This document shows positions 7,719 to 16,570 of a stretch of DNA of 64,000 bases, piece by piece (the stretch's first letter is position 1; each line of letters starts with the position of its first letter). Made by a program: the position numbers and the translations under genes. The stretch covers positions 1 to 64,000 of the forward strand of contig JAEZJG010000024.1 of the NCBI GenBank assembly GCA_023415795.1, given 5' to 3'. Origin of the DNA: Bacillota bacterium (GTDB lineage: Bacteria > Bacillota > Clostridia > Christensenellales > SZUA-584). The notes beneath the pieces are model-generated. The model had not been told where the DNA came from, did not search any database, and saw nothing but the letters and a program-made list of their open reading frames with translations.

Positions 7719-9694
7719 ATCGCGTCCACCTCCGCCATGATCTGTTTGTTGGTAAAGCCCTTGAGGTCCATCGCGCCGGAGGGGCACACCACCGTGCATG
7801 CGCCGCAGCCCTGACAGACCGCGCTGTTCACCTGCGCCACGCGGCGCATTTCGCGTCTGCCATGAACGTTGACCTCCTGCTGGATGTATGAGATGGCGCC
7901 GTAGGGGCACACGTTCTCGCAATGAGAGCAGCCGTTGCACATCAGCGGATCGGAACCGGCAATGCAGGGGTTGCTCATCAGATGGGGCTTGGCTAAAAGA
8001 CCGATCACCTTGGCTGCGCACGCGCTGGCCTGCGCCACCGTTTCGGGAATGTCCTTGGGCCCTTGGCACATGCCGGAGAGATAGACACCAGCCGTGGGGC
8101 TTTCCACCGGGCGCAGCTTGGGGTGCGCCTCGTTCATGAAGCCGTGCGTATCAATGCTGGCCGTGAGCAGCGTGGCGAGCGCTCTCGCGGACGGATCAGG
8201 TTCCACCGCCGCCGCCAGCACCACCATGTCCGCATCGATGTGCAGCTGCCGATCGCCTAACAAATCGGAGCCCTGCACCATCAGGCGTTTGCCCATGGAG
8301 GCAACCTTGCCGACCATACCTTTGACGTAGTTGACACCTTTTTCCTCTGCTGCCCGACGATAGAACTCATCAAAGTTCTTGCCGGGGGTGCGTACGTCAA
8401 TATAGAACACATGCACATCCACATCCGGGTATTTATCCTTGACCAGTATCACGTGCTTGGCGGTGTACATACAGCATATCTTTGAGCAATACGGCTTGCC
8501 GCAGCCGGAGGTGTCGCGTGAGCCCACGCACTGGATGAACACGATGCTTTTAGGCTTCTCGTGGTCGGAGGGGCGCAGCAGCTTGCCCTGTGTGGGGCCT
8601 GCCGCGTTGGTCAGCCGCTCAAACTCCAGTGAGGTGATGACGTCGGGTGACTGGGAGTAGCAGAACTCGTCGAACTCCTTTAAGTCCATCAGCCCAAAGC
8701 CGGTCGCCATCACGATTGCGCCGTAGTCGCGCGTCTCAAACTCATCCTGCTGGTCGAAGTCGATGCAGCCTGCGGGGCATACCTTGGCGCAAAGACCGCA
8801 CTTGCCTGTCTTGAAATAGGTACATTGCTCGCGGTCGATCACCGGCACATTGGGCACGGCCTGCGCGAACGGAATGTAGATGGCGCCGCGGTTATTCAGC
8901 CCCATGTTAAATTCGCTTTTGGCTTTGCGGGAGGGACATTTTTGCGTACATACGCCGCAGCCGCTGCAAAGGTCGGACTTCACGCTGCGTGCCTTTTTAC
9001 GTATCGTTACCTGAAAGCTGCCCACGAAGCCGCGCACCTCGGAAATCTCGCTGTAGGTGAGGAGGTTGATGCGCTCGTGCGCCGCCGCGTCCACCATCTT
9101 GGGCGTGAGTATACACGCCGCGCAGTCCAGCGTGGGGAAGGTTTTGTCCAGCTGCGCCATCCTGCCGCCGATGGTGGGTGATTTCTCCACGATGTCGACG
9201 TCGAAGCCCGCATCCGCGATATCTAGGGCAGTCTGAAGTCCGGCAATACCGCCGCCGATCACCAGTGCCCGCTTGGTGACGGGGCTTTGCTGTGCCGTCA
9301 GCGGCGCGTTCAGCACCACTTTGGCCACAGCGGCGCGCATCAGCACGACGGCTTTCCCTGTGCCTTCCGTTTTATCCTTGTGAATCCATGAGCAATGCTC
9401 ACGGATGTTGGCGATCTCCACCATGTAGGGGTTGAGCCCTGCCGCCTGTGCGGCCTTGCGGAACGTGTTCTCGTGCATGCGCGGCGAACAGGCGCATATC
9501 ACAACGCCCGTGAGCCCATGCTCGGCGACGGCCTGCTTCAGCATCGTCTGACCGCCGTCGGAACACATATATTGATAATCGGCGGCATATGCTACGCCCG
9601 GTTCTTTACGGGCTGCTTCAGCCACCGCCGCCACGTCTACCGTAGCCGCGATGTTGCTGCCGCACCAACAAACAAATACGCCTATTTTATGCAC
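7709..9694 (-). CDS. hdrA: Heterodisulfide reductase-like subunit A (bifurcating FAD subunit)
   Basis: This 661-residue HdrA carries the N-terminal CWCGSNIA segment, an FAD-binding Rossmann site ALVIGGGIAGLQTA, and the HdrA-typical stretch PTLDCAACILTPKM. Ferredoxin-like clusters are CSGCGVCTQKCP, CGLCAKVCP, and C-terminal CNGCSHCENVCP and CQGCGACTVVCP. HdrA is the known site of flavin-based electron bifurcation in HdrABC complexes. GTG at 9694 is the start (AAAGGG 11 bases upstream). Cofactor count and architecture are seen; bifurcation is inferred from the family. Confidence 0.92.
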   Translation of the reverse strand: MHKIGVFVCWCGSNIAATVDVAAVAEAARKEPGVAYAADYQYMCSDGGQTMLKQAVAEHGLTGVVICACSPRMHENTFRKAAQAAGLNPYMVEIANIREHCSWIHKDKTEGTGKAVVLMRAAVAKVVLNAPLTAQQSPVTKRALVIGGGIAGLQTALDIADAGFDVDIVEKSPTIGGRMAQLDKTFPTLDCAACILTPKMVDAAAHERINLLTYSEISEVRGFVGSFQVTIRKKARSVKSDLCSGCGVCTQKCPSRKAKSEFNMGLNNRGAIYIPFAQAVPNVPVIDREQCTYFKTGKCGLCAKVCPAGCIDFDQQDEFETRDYGAIVMATGFGLMDLKEFDEFCYSQSPDVITSLEFERLTNAAGPTQGKLLRPSDHEKPKSIVFIQCVGSRDTSGCGKPYCSKICCMYTAKHVILVKDKYPDVDVHVFYIDVRTPGKNFDEFYRRAAEEKGVNYVKGMVGKVASMGKRLMVQGSDLLGDRQLHIDADMVVLAAAVEPDPSARALATLLTASIDTHGFMNEAHPKLRPVESPTAGVYLSGMCQGPKDIPETVAQASACAAKVIGLLAKPHLMSNPCIAGSDPLMCNGCSHCENVCPYGAISYIQQEVNVHGRREMRRVAQVNSAVCQGCGACTVVCPSGAMDLKGFTNKQIMAEVDAICR

Positions 9695-9717
9695 CGCTGT
9701 GTTTGCCCTTTCGAGTA

Positions 9718-10107
9718 TTATCTGCTGTATTTACGAAATGCGCTGACCAGTGCCTGCTGCGGCAGCTCGCTGTCCAGCAGCGCCGGGATGTCCTGAGCCT
9801 TGAGCAGGTTGCCGTTTTGCCGCCGTACCATGCACACGCGCACCGCCTCAATGAGCTTGGCGGGTTCCACGTTGCGGGGGCAGCGCTCCACGCAGGCGAA
9901 GCACGACAGGCAGTTCCAAAGCCCCTTGGAGTTCATCAGCGTTTGGATGTCTCCCCGGTTTACCAATGCCACGAACTGGTGCGGACGGATGTCCATATCG
10001 TCGTAAGCGGGGCAGGCGCCGGAGCACTTGCCGCACATCATGCACTTGCGCGTATTCACGCCGCTCATGTCCGTGATGATATTGATATAATCGCTATACT
10101 GCTGCAT
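9718..10107 (-). CDS. hdrC: Heterodisulfide reductase-like subunit C
   Basis: The 129-residue protein has two 4Fe-4S motifs, CMMCGKCSGACP and CLSCFACVERCP, and the normal HdrC length. HdrC passes electrons from HdrA to HdrB. It overlaps the end of hdrB by 14 bases and precedes hdrA by 23 bases. Confidence 0.92.
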   Translation of the reverse strand: MQQYSDYINIITDMSGVNTRKCMMCGKCSGACPAYDDMDIRPHQFVALVNRGDIQTLMNSKGLWNCLSCFACVERCPRNVEPAKLIEAVRVCMVRRQNGNLLKAQDIPALLDSELPQQALVSAFRKYSR

Positions 10108-10912
10108 GCTGCGCCTCCTGCTGCTTTATGCCCAGCGCTTGTGCCAGCAGCTCTGTGAAATAGATCACCGGCAGCTTGCTGTGCACGCTGGCCGCGTTCA
10201 GGTTGTATAGGCATAGGGGGCACGCCGTCACGATGGCGTCCGCACCTGCTTCTATGGCGGAAGCCTGTATCAGATCGCATTTGCGCTCCGCAAGCTTTTT
10301 GTTGTGCAGCGACACGTAGGCGCCGCAGCATTCGTTGCGGTACGGCGTTTTCACCGCCGTCGCGCCCATCGCCACGATGAGGTCCTCCATGATGGTGGGG
10401 TTTTCCGGGTTGTCAAACTGCATCACGTCGCTGGGGCGCAGCAGCAAGCAGCCATAGTAAGCCGCCAGCTTCACGCCCTTGAGCGGGTGCGTGGCCTTCC
10501 TCGCGATTTCAAGGAAGGTGACGTCGTCACGCAGCATCTCCAGATAGTGGACAACCTTGGTTTCACCCGCGTAGGGCGTCTCCAGCTCCAGATAGCGGTT
10601 CGCCTTGCCGCAGATATCCGCGTTTGTCCGCATGTCGTTGTTCACCCGTTTGATCACGTGATGACACGCCGAGCAGACGGTCACCAGCGGACGGCTCTGC
10701 TGCCGGGCGGAATCCAGCGCACGGACGGAGGATAGCCTTGTGGCGATCTCGTCCTGCGCCTGCGGATAAACCGCGCCGCAGCACTGCCAATCCGGCACCT
10801 CCTCCAGCGTGACGCCCAGCGCCTTTGCCGATTCACGGGCGTAGATATCCAGCTCCTTGGCTTTTGTTTTAAGGGTGCACCCCGGATAATAAGAATAAGT
10901 CATTGCACTCAT
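10094..10912 (-). CDS. hdrB: Heterodisulfide reductase-like subunit B (CCG-domain)
   Basis: This 272-residue protein has the two CCG half-domains that bind the non-cubane clusters of HdrB. The first is PGCTL...WQCCGAVYP...CSACHH and the second is YYGCLLL...NECCGAYVS...CPLCLYN. The start is the ATG at 10912 (MSAMTYSYYPGC); a second ATG at 10903 is possible. In methanogens HdrB reduces CoM-S-S-CoB. This bacterium shows no sign of those cofactors, so the acceptor must differ. The linked FrdAB makes fumarate the obvious candidate. Confidence 0.9.
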   Translation of the reverse strand: MSAMTYSYYPGCTLKTKAKELDIYARESAKALGVTLEEVPDWQCCGAVYPQAQDEIATRLSSVRALDSARQQSRPLVTVCSACHHVIKRVNNDMRTNADICGKANRYLELETPYAGETKVVHYLEMLRDDVTFLEIARKATHPLKGVKLAAYYGCLLLRPSDVMQFDNPENPTIMEDLIVAMGATAVKTPYRNECCGAYVSLHNKKLAERKCDLIQASAIEAGADAIVTACPLCLYNLNAASVHSKLPVIYFTELLAQALGIKQQEAQHAAV

Positions 10913-10926
10913 CCGTTTCTGCTTGT

Positions 10927-12291
10927 TTAGACCATCTCTTCGGGATGGAATACGTCGTCGAACTTCTCCGCCGTCAGGAAGCCCAGCGCCACGCATGCCT
11001 CCTTGAGCGATATATCCTCTTTGAAAGCCTTCTTCACCGTCTTGGCGGCGTTGTCGTAACCGATGTACGGGTTGAGCGCGGTTACCAGCATCAGCGAGTT
11101 GTGCAGATTGTGGCGCATCCTGTCGCGGTTGGCCGTCATGCCCACCATGCAGTTATCGTTGAACGACTTGATGCCGTCCGCCAGCAGCCGCACCGATTGC
11201 AGGAAGTTGTAGATGCACACCGGCATGAACACGTTCAGCTCGAAGTTGCCCTGAGAAGCTGCCATGCCGACGGCTACGTCGTTCGCCATCACCTGCACCG
11301 CCACCATGGTGACGGATTCGCACTGCGTGGGGTTTACCTTGCCCGGCATGATGGAGCTGCCCGGCTCGTTTTCGGGTATCGTGATTTCGCCGAGGCCGCA
11401 GCGCGGACCGCTGGCCAGCCACCGCACGTCGTTGGCGATCTTCATCATGTTTGCCGCCAGCGCCTTGAGTGCGCCGTGTGCGAACACCAGCTCATCCTTG
11501 GCAGTGAGTGCATGGAATTTGTTGGCTGCCGTCACAAACGGCTTGCCTGTCAGCTCACGCATTACCTTGGCGACTTCTTCGCCGAACTCCTTGGGAGCGT
11601 TGAGACCGGTGCCCACCGCTGTGCCGCCCAGTGCCAGCTCGTACAAGCCGGGCAGAGAGAGCTTGAGCATCTCTTCCGCCTTCTCGATCATGTTGCGCCA
11701 GCCGCTGATCTCCTGGGAAAACTTGATGGGCGTTGCGTCCTGCAAATGGGTGCGCCCGCTTTTCACGATATCGCTGTTCTCTGCCTCCAGCCGTACCAGC
11801 GTCGCCTTGAACTCGGCAAGCACGGGCAGCAGATGATCCTCGATGCCCAGCACCGCCGCGATGTGCATGGCGGTGGGGAAGGTGTCGTTGGAGCTCTGCG
11901 ACATGTTGACATGATCGTTGGGGTGCAGCAGCTTCTCGCCCGCAAGCTCGTTGCCGCGCCCCGCGACAACCTCATTGGCGTTCATGTTAGACTGTGTGCC
12001 GCTGCCTGTCTGCCACACCACCAGCGGGAAATGATCAAACAGCTTCCCGTCCGTTACCTCGTCACAGGCCTGCGCGATGAGATCGCGCTTTCTTGCGTCC
12101 AGCTTGCCGAGGTTGAAGTTGGCGATAGCTGCCGCTTTTTTCAGCAGGCCGAAGGCGTGAGTGATCTCGCGGGGCATCAGCTCTCCGCCGATCTTAAAGT
12201 TCTCAAGGCTCCGCTGTGTTTGAGCCGCCCAGTAGCGGTCTGCCGGAACCTGCATTTCTCCCATGGAGTCGCGTTCGATACGGTATTCCAT
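10927..12291 (-). CDS. fumC: Class II fumarate hydratase
   Basis: The 454-residue protein is an iron-independent fumarase. It has TGSGTQSNMNANEV, SSNDTFPTAMH, GRTHLQDATPI and the signature GSSIMPGKVNPTQ. It interconverts malate and fumarate. ATG at 12291 was chosen because it gives the normal N-terminus (MEYRIERDSMGEM) with AGGAGA before it. The gene lies 14 bases from hdrB and 19 from the dehydrogenase, within the operon feeding FrdAB. Confidence 0.96.
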   Translation of the reverse strand: MEYRIERDSMGEMQVPADRYWAAQTQRSLENFKIGGELMPREITHAFGLLKKAAAIANFNLGKLDARKRDLIAQACDEVTDGKLFDHFPLVVWQTGSGTQSNMNANEVVAGRGNELAGEKLLHPNDHVNMSQSSNDTFPTAMHIAAVLGIEDHLLPVLAEFKATLVRLEAENSDIVKSGRTHLQDATPIKFSQEISGWRNMIEKAEEMLKLSLPGLYELALGGTAVGTGLNAPKEFGEEVAKVMRELTGKPFVTAANKFHALTAKDELVFAHGALKALAANMMKIANDVRWLASGPRCGLGEITIPENEPGSSIMPGKVNPTQCESVTMVAVQVMANDVAVGMAASQGNFELNVFMPVCIYNFLQSVRLLADGIKSFNDNCMVGMTANRDRMRHNLHNSLMLVTALNPYIGYDNAAKTVKKAFKEDISLKEACVALGFLTAEKFDDVFHPEEMV

Positions 12292-12310
12292 AATGCTTTC
12301 TCCTTTTCGC

Positions 12311-13261
12311 CTAGATTTCCAGCTGGCGGATGACATCCTTCAGGCTGTCCGCGCTTCGATGCAGCAGCGCGATCTCCGCCTCGGTCAGCGTGGGCGTGAT
12401 GCGCGTTTTGAGACCGCTGCGATCCACAATGGACAGCGTGCTTAAGGCAACGTCCTCAATGCCATATTCGCCGTGCATCATTGAGGAGACGGACAGCATG
12501 GCGTTCTGGTTGCCGTAAATGGAACGCACGATGTGGCACGTCGCAATGGTGATGGCGTGGAACGTCGCGCCCTTGGCCGCAATCACCTTGCTGCCGGAGG
12601 TACGCATGTAGTTCTCGATCTCAGCTCTGTCGAACGGCGGCAGCTTGCCGAGGCTGGTGTTGCCTTCGATAGATTTGAGATAATCGTCCATCGGGATGCT
12701 GCCTACCGTCGCGAGAGACCACGGTACAAAGGAGGTTTCGCCGTGCTCACCAAATACGTAAGCGTGAATGTTCTTCTGGCTGACACCAAGGTATTCGCCC
12801 AAACGCGAACGCAGCCGCGAGGTATCGAGAATAGTGCCGGAGCCGATGATCTGCTTTTCGGGCAGACCGGATATCTTTGTGAACACGTAGGTCAAAATAT
12901 CCACCGGATTCGCGATCATGATGTAGATCGCGTCCGGCGCGTAACGGGTAATCTTCGGTGTAATGTCTTTGATGATGCCCACGTTGGTGTGGGTGAGATC
13001 CAGACGGGTCTGCCCCGGCTGACGCGCCACGCCGCACGTGATGATGACGATGTCGCTGCCCGCCGCGTCCTCGTAGTCTCCCACGCGGATGGAGGTGGGG
13101 GGGCAGAACGGTGTGCCCTGGCTGATGTCCATCGCCTCGCCCATCGCCTTATCCTTTTTGATATCCACCAGCACGATTTCGGAAGCCGTTCCGTTGACGA
13201 CCAGTGTGTACGCTATCGTGGCGCCGACATCGCCCGCGCCGATAATTGTGATCTTGCTCAT
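12311..13261 (-). CDS. Malate/L-lactate dehydrogenase family protein (malate favoured)
   Basis: This 316-residue NAD enzyme has IIGAGDVGATIAY, the catalytic IANPVDILTY and the active-site histidine segment GEHGETSFVPW. Overall similarity is to clostridial L-lactate dehydrogenases. The substrate-specificity loop reads GVARQPGQTRLDL. At the position where lactate dehydrogenases usually carry Gln it has Arg, which is the malate dehydrogenase residue. With fumarase and fumarate reductase in the same operon, oxaloacetate/malate conversion is the better functional guess. Some proteins annotated as clostridial lactate dehydrogenases also carry Arg there, so the call stays open. Confidence 0.82.
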   Translation of the reverse strand: MSKITIIGAGDVGATIAYTLVVNGTASEIVLVDIKKDKAMGEAMDISQGTPFCPPTSIRVGDYEDAAGSDIVIITCGVARQPGQTRLDLTHTNVGIIKDITPKITRYAPDAIYIMIANPVDILTYVFTKISGLPEKQIIGSGTILDTSRLRSRLGEYLGVSQKNIHAYVFGEHGETSFVPWSLATVGSIPMDDYLKSIEGNTSLGKLPPFDRAEIENYMRTSGSKVIAAKGATFHAITIATCHIVRSIYGNQNAMLSVSSMMHGEYGIEDVALSTLSIVDRSGLKTRITPTLTEAEIALLHRSADSLKDVIRQLEI

Positions 13262-13278
13262 TTGTTTACCCTCTCTTT

Positions 13279-14745
13279 TTATTGATGAAAGACTTCATTG
13301 AGTATATGGGGTGTTTGCAGACACTTGCCGCCGCAGGCTGTGGCGCGTTCCAGATAATCCAACAGCATGGGTCGGAAATCCGGATGGGCGCATGTGTTGA
13401 TGATCTTGAGCGCCCGCTCGCGTGGAGCCAACATACGAAGGTCTGCCGCGCCGTACTCCGTCACCAGCACATGGATATCGTGCTCGGTGTGGTCCACATG
13501 CGTCACGAACGGAACGATGCAGGACAGCGTACCGTTCTTGGCGGTGGACGGCGTCATGAATATGGATAACCCGGCGTTCTGAGCAAAATCGCCCGAGCCG
13601 CCGATGCCGTTCATCAGGCGTGTACCGCTGATGTGCGACGAGTTGGTGTTGCCGTAGATATCCGCCTCAATGGCGGTGTTCATTGCAATGATGCCCAGCC
13701 GGCGGATAACCTCCGGATGGTTACTGATCTCCTGCGGACGCAGCATGATCTTGTCGCGATAGCTTTCAAAGCGATCATAGAAGCCTTCTTGCAGCGTGGG
13801 AGACAACGTGAGCGAGGTTCCCGATGCAAACGCGATCTTGCCTGCATCGATCAGCTCGAACACCGCATCCTGCAGCACTTCTGAATAGACCGTCAGGTCT
13901 GTGAAATCGGAGCTCTTCAAACCGGAAAGCACTGCGTTGGCCACACTGCCCACGCCGGATTGCAGAGGCGGCAGAGGGGTGGGCAAGCGTCCGGCATCCG
14001 TTTCGCTTTTCAGAAACGCTACAATATTATCAGCGATGCGCTGAGAGATATCGTCTGTGGGCACCACGTCGCGCCCGTGATCGGGGATGTCGCTGATCAC
14101 GATCGCCGCAATCTTGTCGAAGTCGCACGGGTAATACGTTGTACCGATGCGATCGTCGGGATGCACAACGGGAATGGGCTTGCTGTGCGGCACACGCTCT
14201 ACCGTGTAGATATCGTGTATGCCGGCCAACGCCGGAGACTGCGTGGTGTTGACCTCAAGAATTACCTGCTTCGCACAGTCGATGTATGTGTTTGCCGCGC
14301 CGATGGAGGTGGACGGAATCAGATGCCCTTCAGCATCGATGCCGGATATCTCCACAATCGCCATGTCGAGCGTGCCCATGAAACCGCTTTTCACCCAGTT
14401 GGGCAGCTGGCTTAAATGTACGTCGAGAAATTCCACCTCACCCGCGTTGATGGCGTTGCGCATATCTGTGTGTGTCTGATAGGGCAGCCGCTTGGCGATA
14501 AAGCCCGCCCGGCACATCGCGCCGTCAATCTCATCGCCCACAGATGCCCCTGTCATTACCGTCAGCTTTAGCTTGTCGCCCTGCTCCGCTCTTTTCGCAA
14601 TCGCGAGCGGAACGGCCTTGGCATGTCCCGCGGGAGTAAAGCCGCTCATGCCAATCGTCATGCCGTCCTTCACCAGTTGCGCGGCTTGATCTGCCGTCAT
14701 AAGCTTCGATAGATATTTGTCACATTGTATTCTGTTGCTTTGCAT
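13279..14745 (-). CDS. cat1: Succinyl-CoA:acyl CoA-transferase (Cat1/acetyl-CoA hydrolase family)
   Basis: The 488-residue protein belongs to the acetyl-CoA hydrolase/transferase family that includes Cat1 and AarC. It has GMTIGMSGFTPAGHAKAVP at the N-terminus, YSEVLQDAVFELIDAGK (carrying the presumed catalytic Glu) and NGIGGSGDFAQNA. It would transfer CoA to succinate from acetyl- or butyryl-CoA. The start at 14745 keeps the usual N-terminus; an ATG at 14757 abuts the GGAAGG and is less likely. It is the first gene of the leftward operon and faces sucD, which uses its product. Confidence 0.88.
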   Translation of the reverse strand: MQSNRIQCDKYLSKLMTADQAAQLVKDGMTIGMSGFTPAGHAKAVPLAIAKRAEQGDKLKLTVMTGASVGDEIDGAMCRAGFIAKRLPYQTHTDMRNAINAGEVEFLDVHLSQLPNWVKSGFMGTLDMAIVEISGIDAEGHLIPSTSIGAANTYIDCAKQVILEVNTTQSPALAGIHDIYTVERVPHSKPIPVVHPDDRIGTTYYPCDFDKIAAIVISDIPDHGRDVVPTDDISQRIADNIVAFLKSETDAGRLPTPLPPLQSGVGSVANAVLSGLKSSDFTDLTVYSEVLQDAVFELIDAGKIAFASGTSLTLSPTLQEGFYDRFESYRDKIMLRPQEISNHPEVIRRLGIIAMNTAIEADIYGNTNSSHISGTRLMNGIGGSGDFAQNAGLSIFMTPSTAKNGTLSCIVPFVTHVDHTEHDIHVLVTEYGAADLRMLAPRERALKIINTCAHPDFRPMLLDYLERATACGGKCLQTPHILNEVFHQ

Positions 14746-14787
14746 TTTTGTTGTCATCCTTCCGCTAGAGAATATCTGGCGTCGTCC

Positions 14788-14805
14788 TTGTGAAATTATG
14801 CACAA
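14788..14805. promoter_or_regulatory. Rex operator in the divergent cat1-sucD promoter region
   Basis: The 18-base sequence TTGTGAA-ATTA-TGCACAA differs at one position from the general Rex consensus TTGTGAA-N4-TTCACAA. It lies 43 bases before cat1 and 170 before sucD, in the only gap between the two divergent operons. Rex is encoded 13 kb away in the same window. NADH-dependent derepression of both operons is the inference. Confidence 0.8.
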
Positions 14806-14975
14806 TAACATCCTAGCGTTAAGAAAGGTGTTTTGTAATGCTTTCTAAACTAAAGAAACCCGCATAGGTGACAAGACACGCTTTCTTTACTTTAATAAAA
14901 TTGAAACCTCAGCGTAAATGTCACTATGATATGGATGAAATATCACGTCGTTTGAGTATCAAGGAGGATGACAAT

Positions 14976-16337
14976 ATGGCGACCATTGCAGAATTATTTG
15001 AAAATGCCCGTATTGCACAGACGGAATTTGAGAGAGGCGCCAGTCAGGCGCAGGTGGACGCGGCTGTTCGCGCGATAGGCAAGGTGGTGTACGACCGCGC
15101 CGAGGAGCTGGCACGGATGGCGGTCGATGAATCGGGCATGGGTGTATACGAGGACAAGGTCGCCAAAAACAGGGGCAAGTCCAAAAACATCTGGAACAGC
15201 CTGAAGGGTAAGAAATCCTATGGTATTATTGAAGAAGATAAAGCCACGGGCATCATCAAGGTGGCAAAGCCCAAGGGCGTGGTGGGCGCGGTGACGCCGG
15301 TGACCAACCCGGTGGTGACTCCCATGTGCAACGCCATGTTTGCACTGAAGGGCAAAAACGCTATCGTCATTGCCCCGCACCCGCGTACCAAAAAGCTCAA
15401 CGCGTATGTCGTGGAACTTTTCCGCACCGAGCTGGCTAAGCTGGGCTTGCCGGTGAACCTGATTCAGACAGTGGAAGAACCCACGCTGGAAGGTACGCAG
15501 GAAGTGATGCGCAGCGCAGACGTGGTGGTGGCCACGGGCGGCGGCGCGATGGTGAAGGCTGCGTATGCCAGCGGCAAACCGGCGCTGGGCGTGGGTCCCG
15601 GCAACGTGCAGGTGATTCTTGACCGCGGCATCAATTACGAAGAGGCGGCGAAGAAGATCATCTCGGGGCGCATCTTCGACAACGGCATCATTTGCTCCGG
15701 CGAACAGAGTGCCATCATCCCCAAGGATAAATACGACGAGGTGATCGCAGCGTTCGTGAAGAATGGTGCTTACTATATTGACAACGACGCAGACGTACAG
15801 AAGTTTGCAGATGCCATATTCCCGGACGGCGGCGGCATCAGCAAATACGTTGTGGGTCAGAGCGTGCAGCAGGTGGCACAGCTGGCAGGCGTAAGCGTGC
15901 CCGAAGGCACGAAGATGGTGCTGCTCAAGGCGCGCGGCGTTGGTCGGGCGGATGTGCTTTCCAAGGAAAAGATGTGCCCGTTTATGATCGCCGTGCCATA
16001 CGATACATTTGAGGAAGCGATGGAGATCGCGTACACCAACCTGTGCTATGAGGGCAAGGGCCACACCTGCGCCATCCATTCTGAGGACATGGAGCATGTG
16101 CGCCGCGTGGGCGAATACATGCCGGTGAGCCGCATCGTGGTCAACCAGCCATCCTCCACCTCGGCGGGCGGCAGCCTGACCAATGGTTTTGCACCCACCA
16201 CCACACTGGGCTGCGGTTCGTGGGGCAACAACAGCATCTCGGAAAACCTAAACTACACGCACCTGATTAACATATCGCAGATCGGGCTGCTCAACAAGGA
16301 CGCAAAGATACCCACCGACGAGGAGATTTGGGCTTAA
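14976..16337 (+). CDS. sucD: CoA-acylating succinate semialdehyde dehydrogenase
   Basis: The 453-residue aldehyde dehydrogenase-family protein reduces succinyl-CoA to succinate semialdehyde with NAD(P)H. It has the cofactor loop VVVATGGGAMVKAAY and the catalytic cysteine at about residue 240 in DNGIICSGEQS. The start is the ATG at 14976 with AAGGAGG eight bases upstream. Longer upstream starts lack such a signal. EutE/acetaldehyde dehydrogenases are close relatives, but the C-terminal SLTNGFAPTTTLGCGSWG and the 4-hydroxybutyrate genes downstream support SucD. Confidence 0.9.
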   Translation: MATIAELFENARIAQTEFERGASQAQVDAAVRAIGKVVYDRAEELARMAVDESGMGVYEDKVAKNRGKSKNIWNSLKGKKSYGIIEEDKATGIIKVAKPKGVVGAVTPVTNPVVTPMCNAMFALKGKNAIVIAPHPRTKKLNAYVVELFRTELAKLGLPVNLIQTVEEPTLEGTQEVMRSADVVVATGGGAMVKAAYASGKPALGVGPGNVQVILDRGINYEEAAKKIISGRIFDNGIICSGEQSAIIPKDKYDEVIAAFVKNGAYYIDNDADVQKFADAIFPDGGGISKYVVGQSVQQVAQLAGVSVPEGTKMVLLKARGVGRADVLSKEKMCPFMIAVPYDTFEEAMEIAYTNLCYEGKGHTCAIHSEDMEHVRRVGEYMPVSRIVVNQPSSTSAGGSLTNGFAPTTTLGCGSWGNNSISENLNYTHLINISQIGLLNKDAKIPTDEEIWA

Positions 16338-16457
16338 CAGCCCAAGCTCCTTTAAGGGTTGCGCGGCTTTGAATTAACTGATAAGTTAGTATTATATGTT
16401 ACACCTATGCATAGAGTGACATATAAAAATTCATTGTAGGGTATATGATTTTTAATA

Positions 16458-16519
16458 TTGGTCTTCCAGGCTATAGTTTGTTAAAATATTAACAATCTCA
16501 ATTGTTAAAAAAGTAACAA
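16458..16519 (+). promoter_or_regulatory. Promoter with two tandem Rex boxes
   Basis: TTGTTAA-AATA-TTAACAA at 16478-16495 is a perfect palindrome matching the clostridial Rex consensus TTGTTAA-N4-TTAACAA. TTGTTAA-AAAA-GTAACAA at 16502-16519 differs at one base. Their starts are 24 bases apart. A promoter-like pair, TTGGTC (16458-16463) and TAAAAT (16482-16487), overlaps the first box, as expected for repression. The sites precede the two regulator genes and the dehydratase operon. Confidence 0.85.
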
Positions 16520-16570
16520 GCACTCGAGATGCGTATGCATCTTAGATAAAAGTTTAAGGAAGACGATATC

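Noticed and set aside
9718..10912. Glycolate oxidase or generic Fe-S protein call for the HdrB/HdrC genes
   Set aside because: The two CCG half-domains, the small HdrC partner and the adjacent hdrA with its PTLDCAACILTPKM segment fit heterodisulfide reductase-type subunits much better.
10903..12333. 476-codon open frame on the plus strand across fumC
   Set aside because: The opposite strand encodes intact fumarase with all signature motifs. The translation of this frame is rich in His, Arg and Cys and not protein-like.
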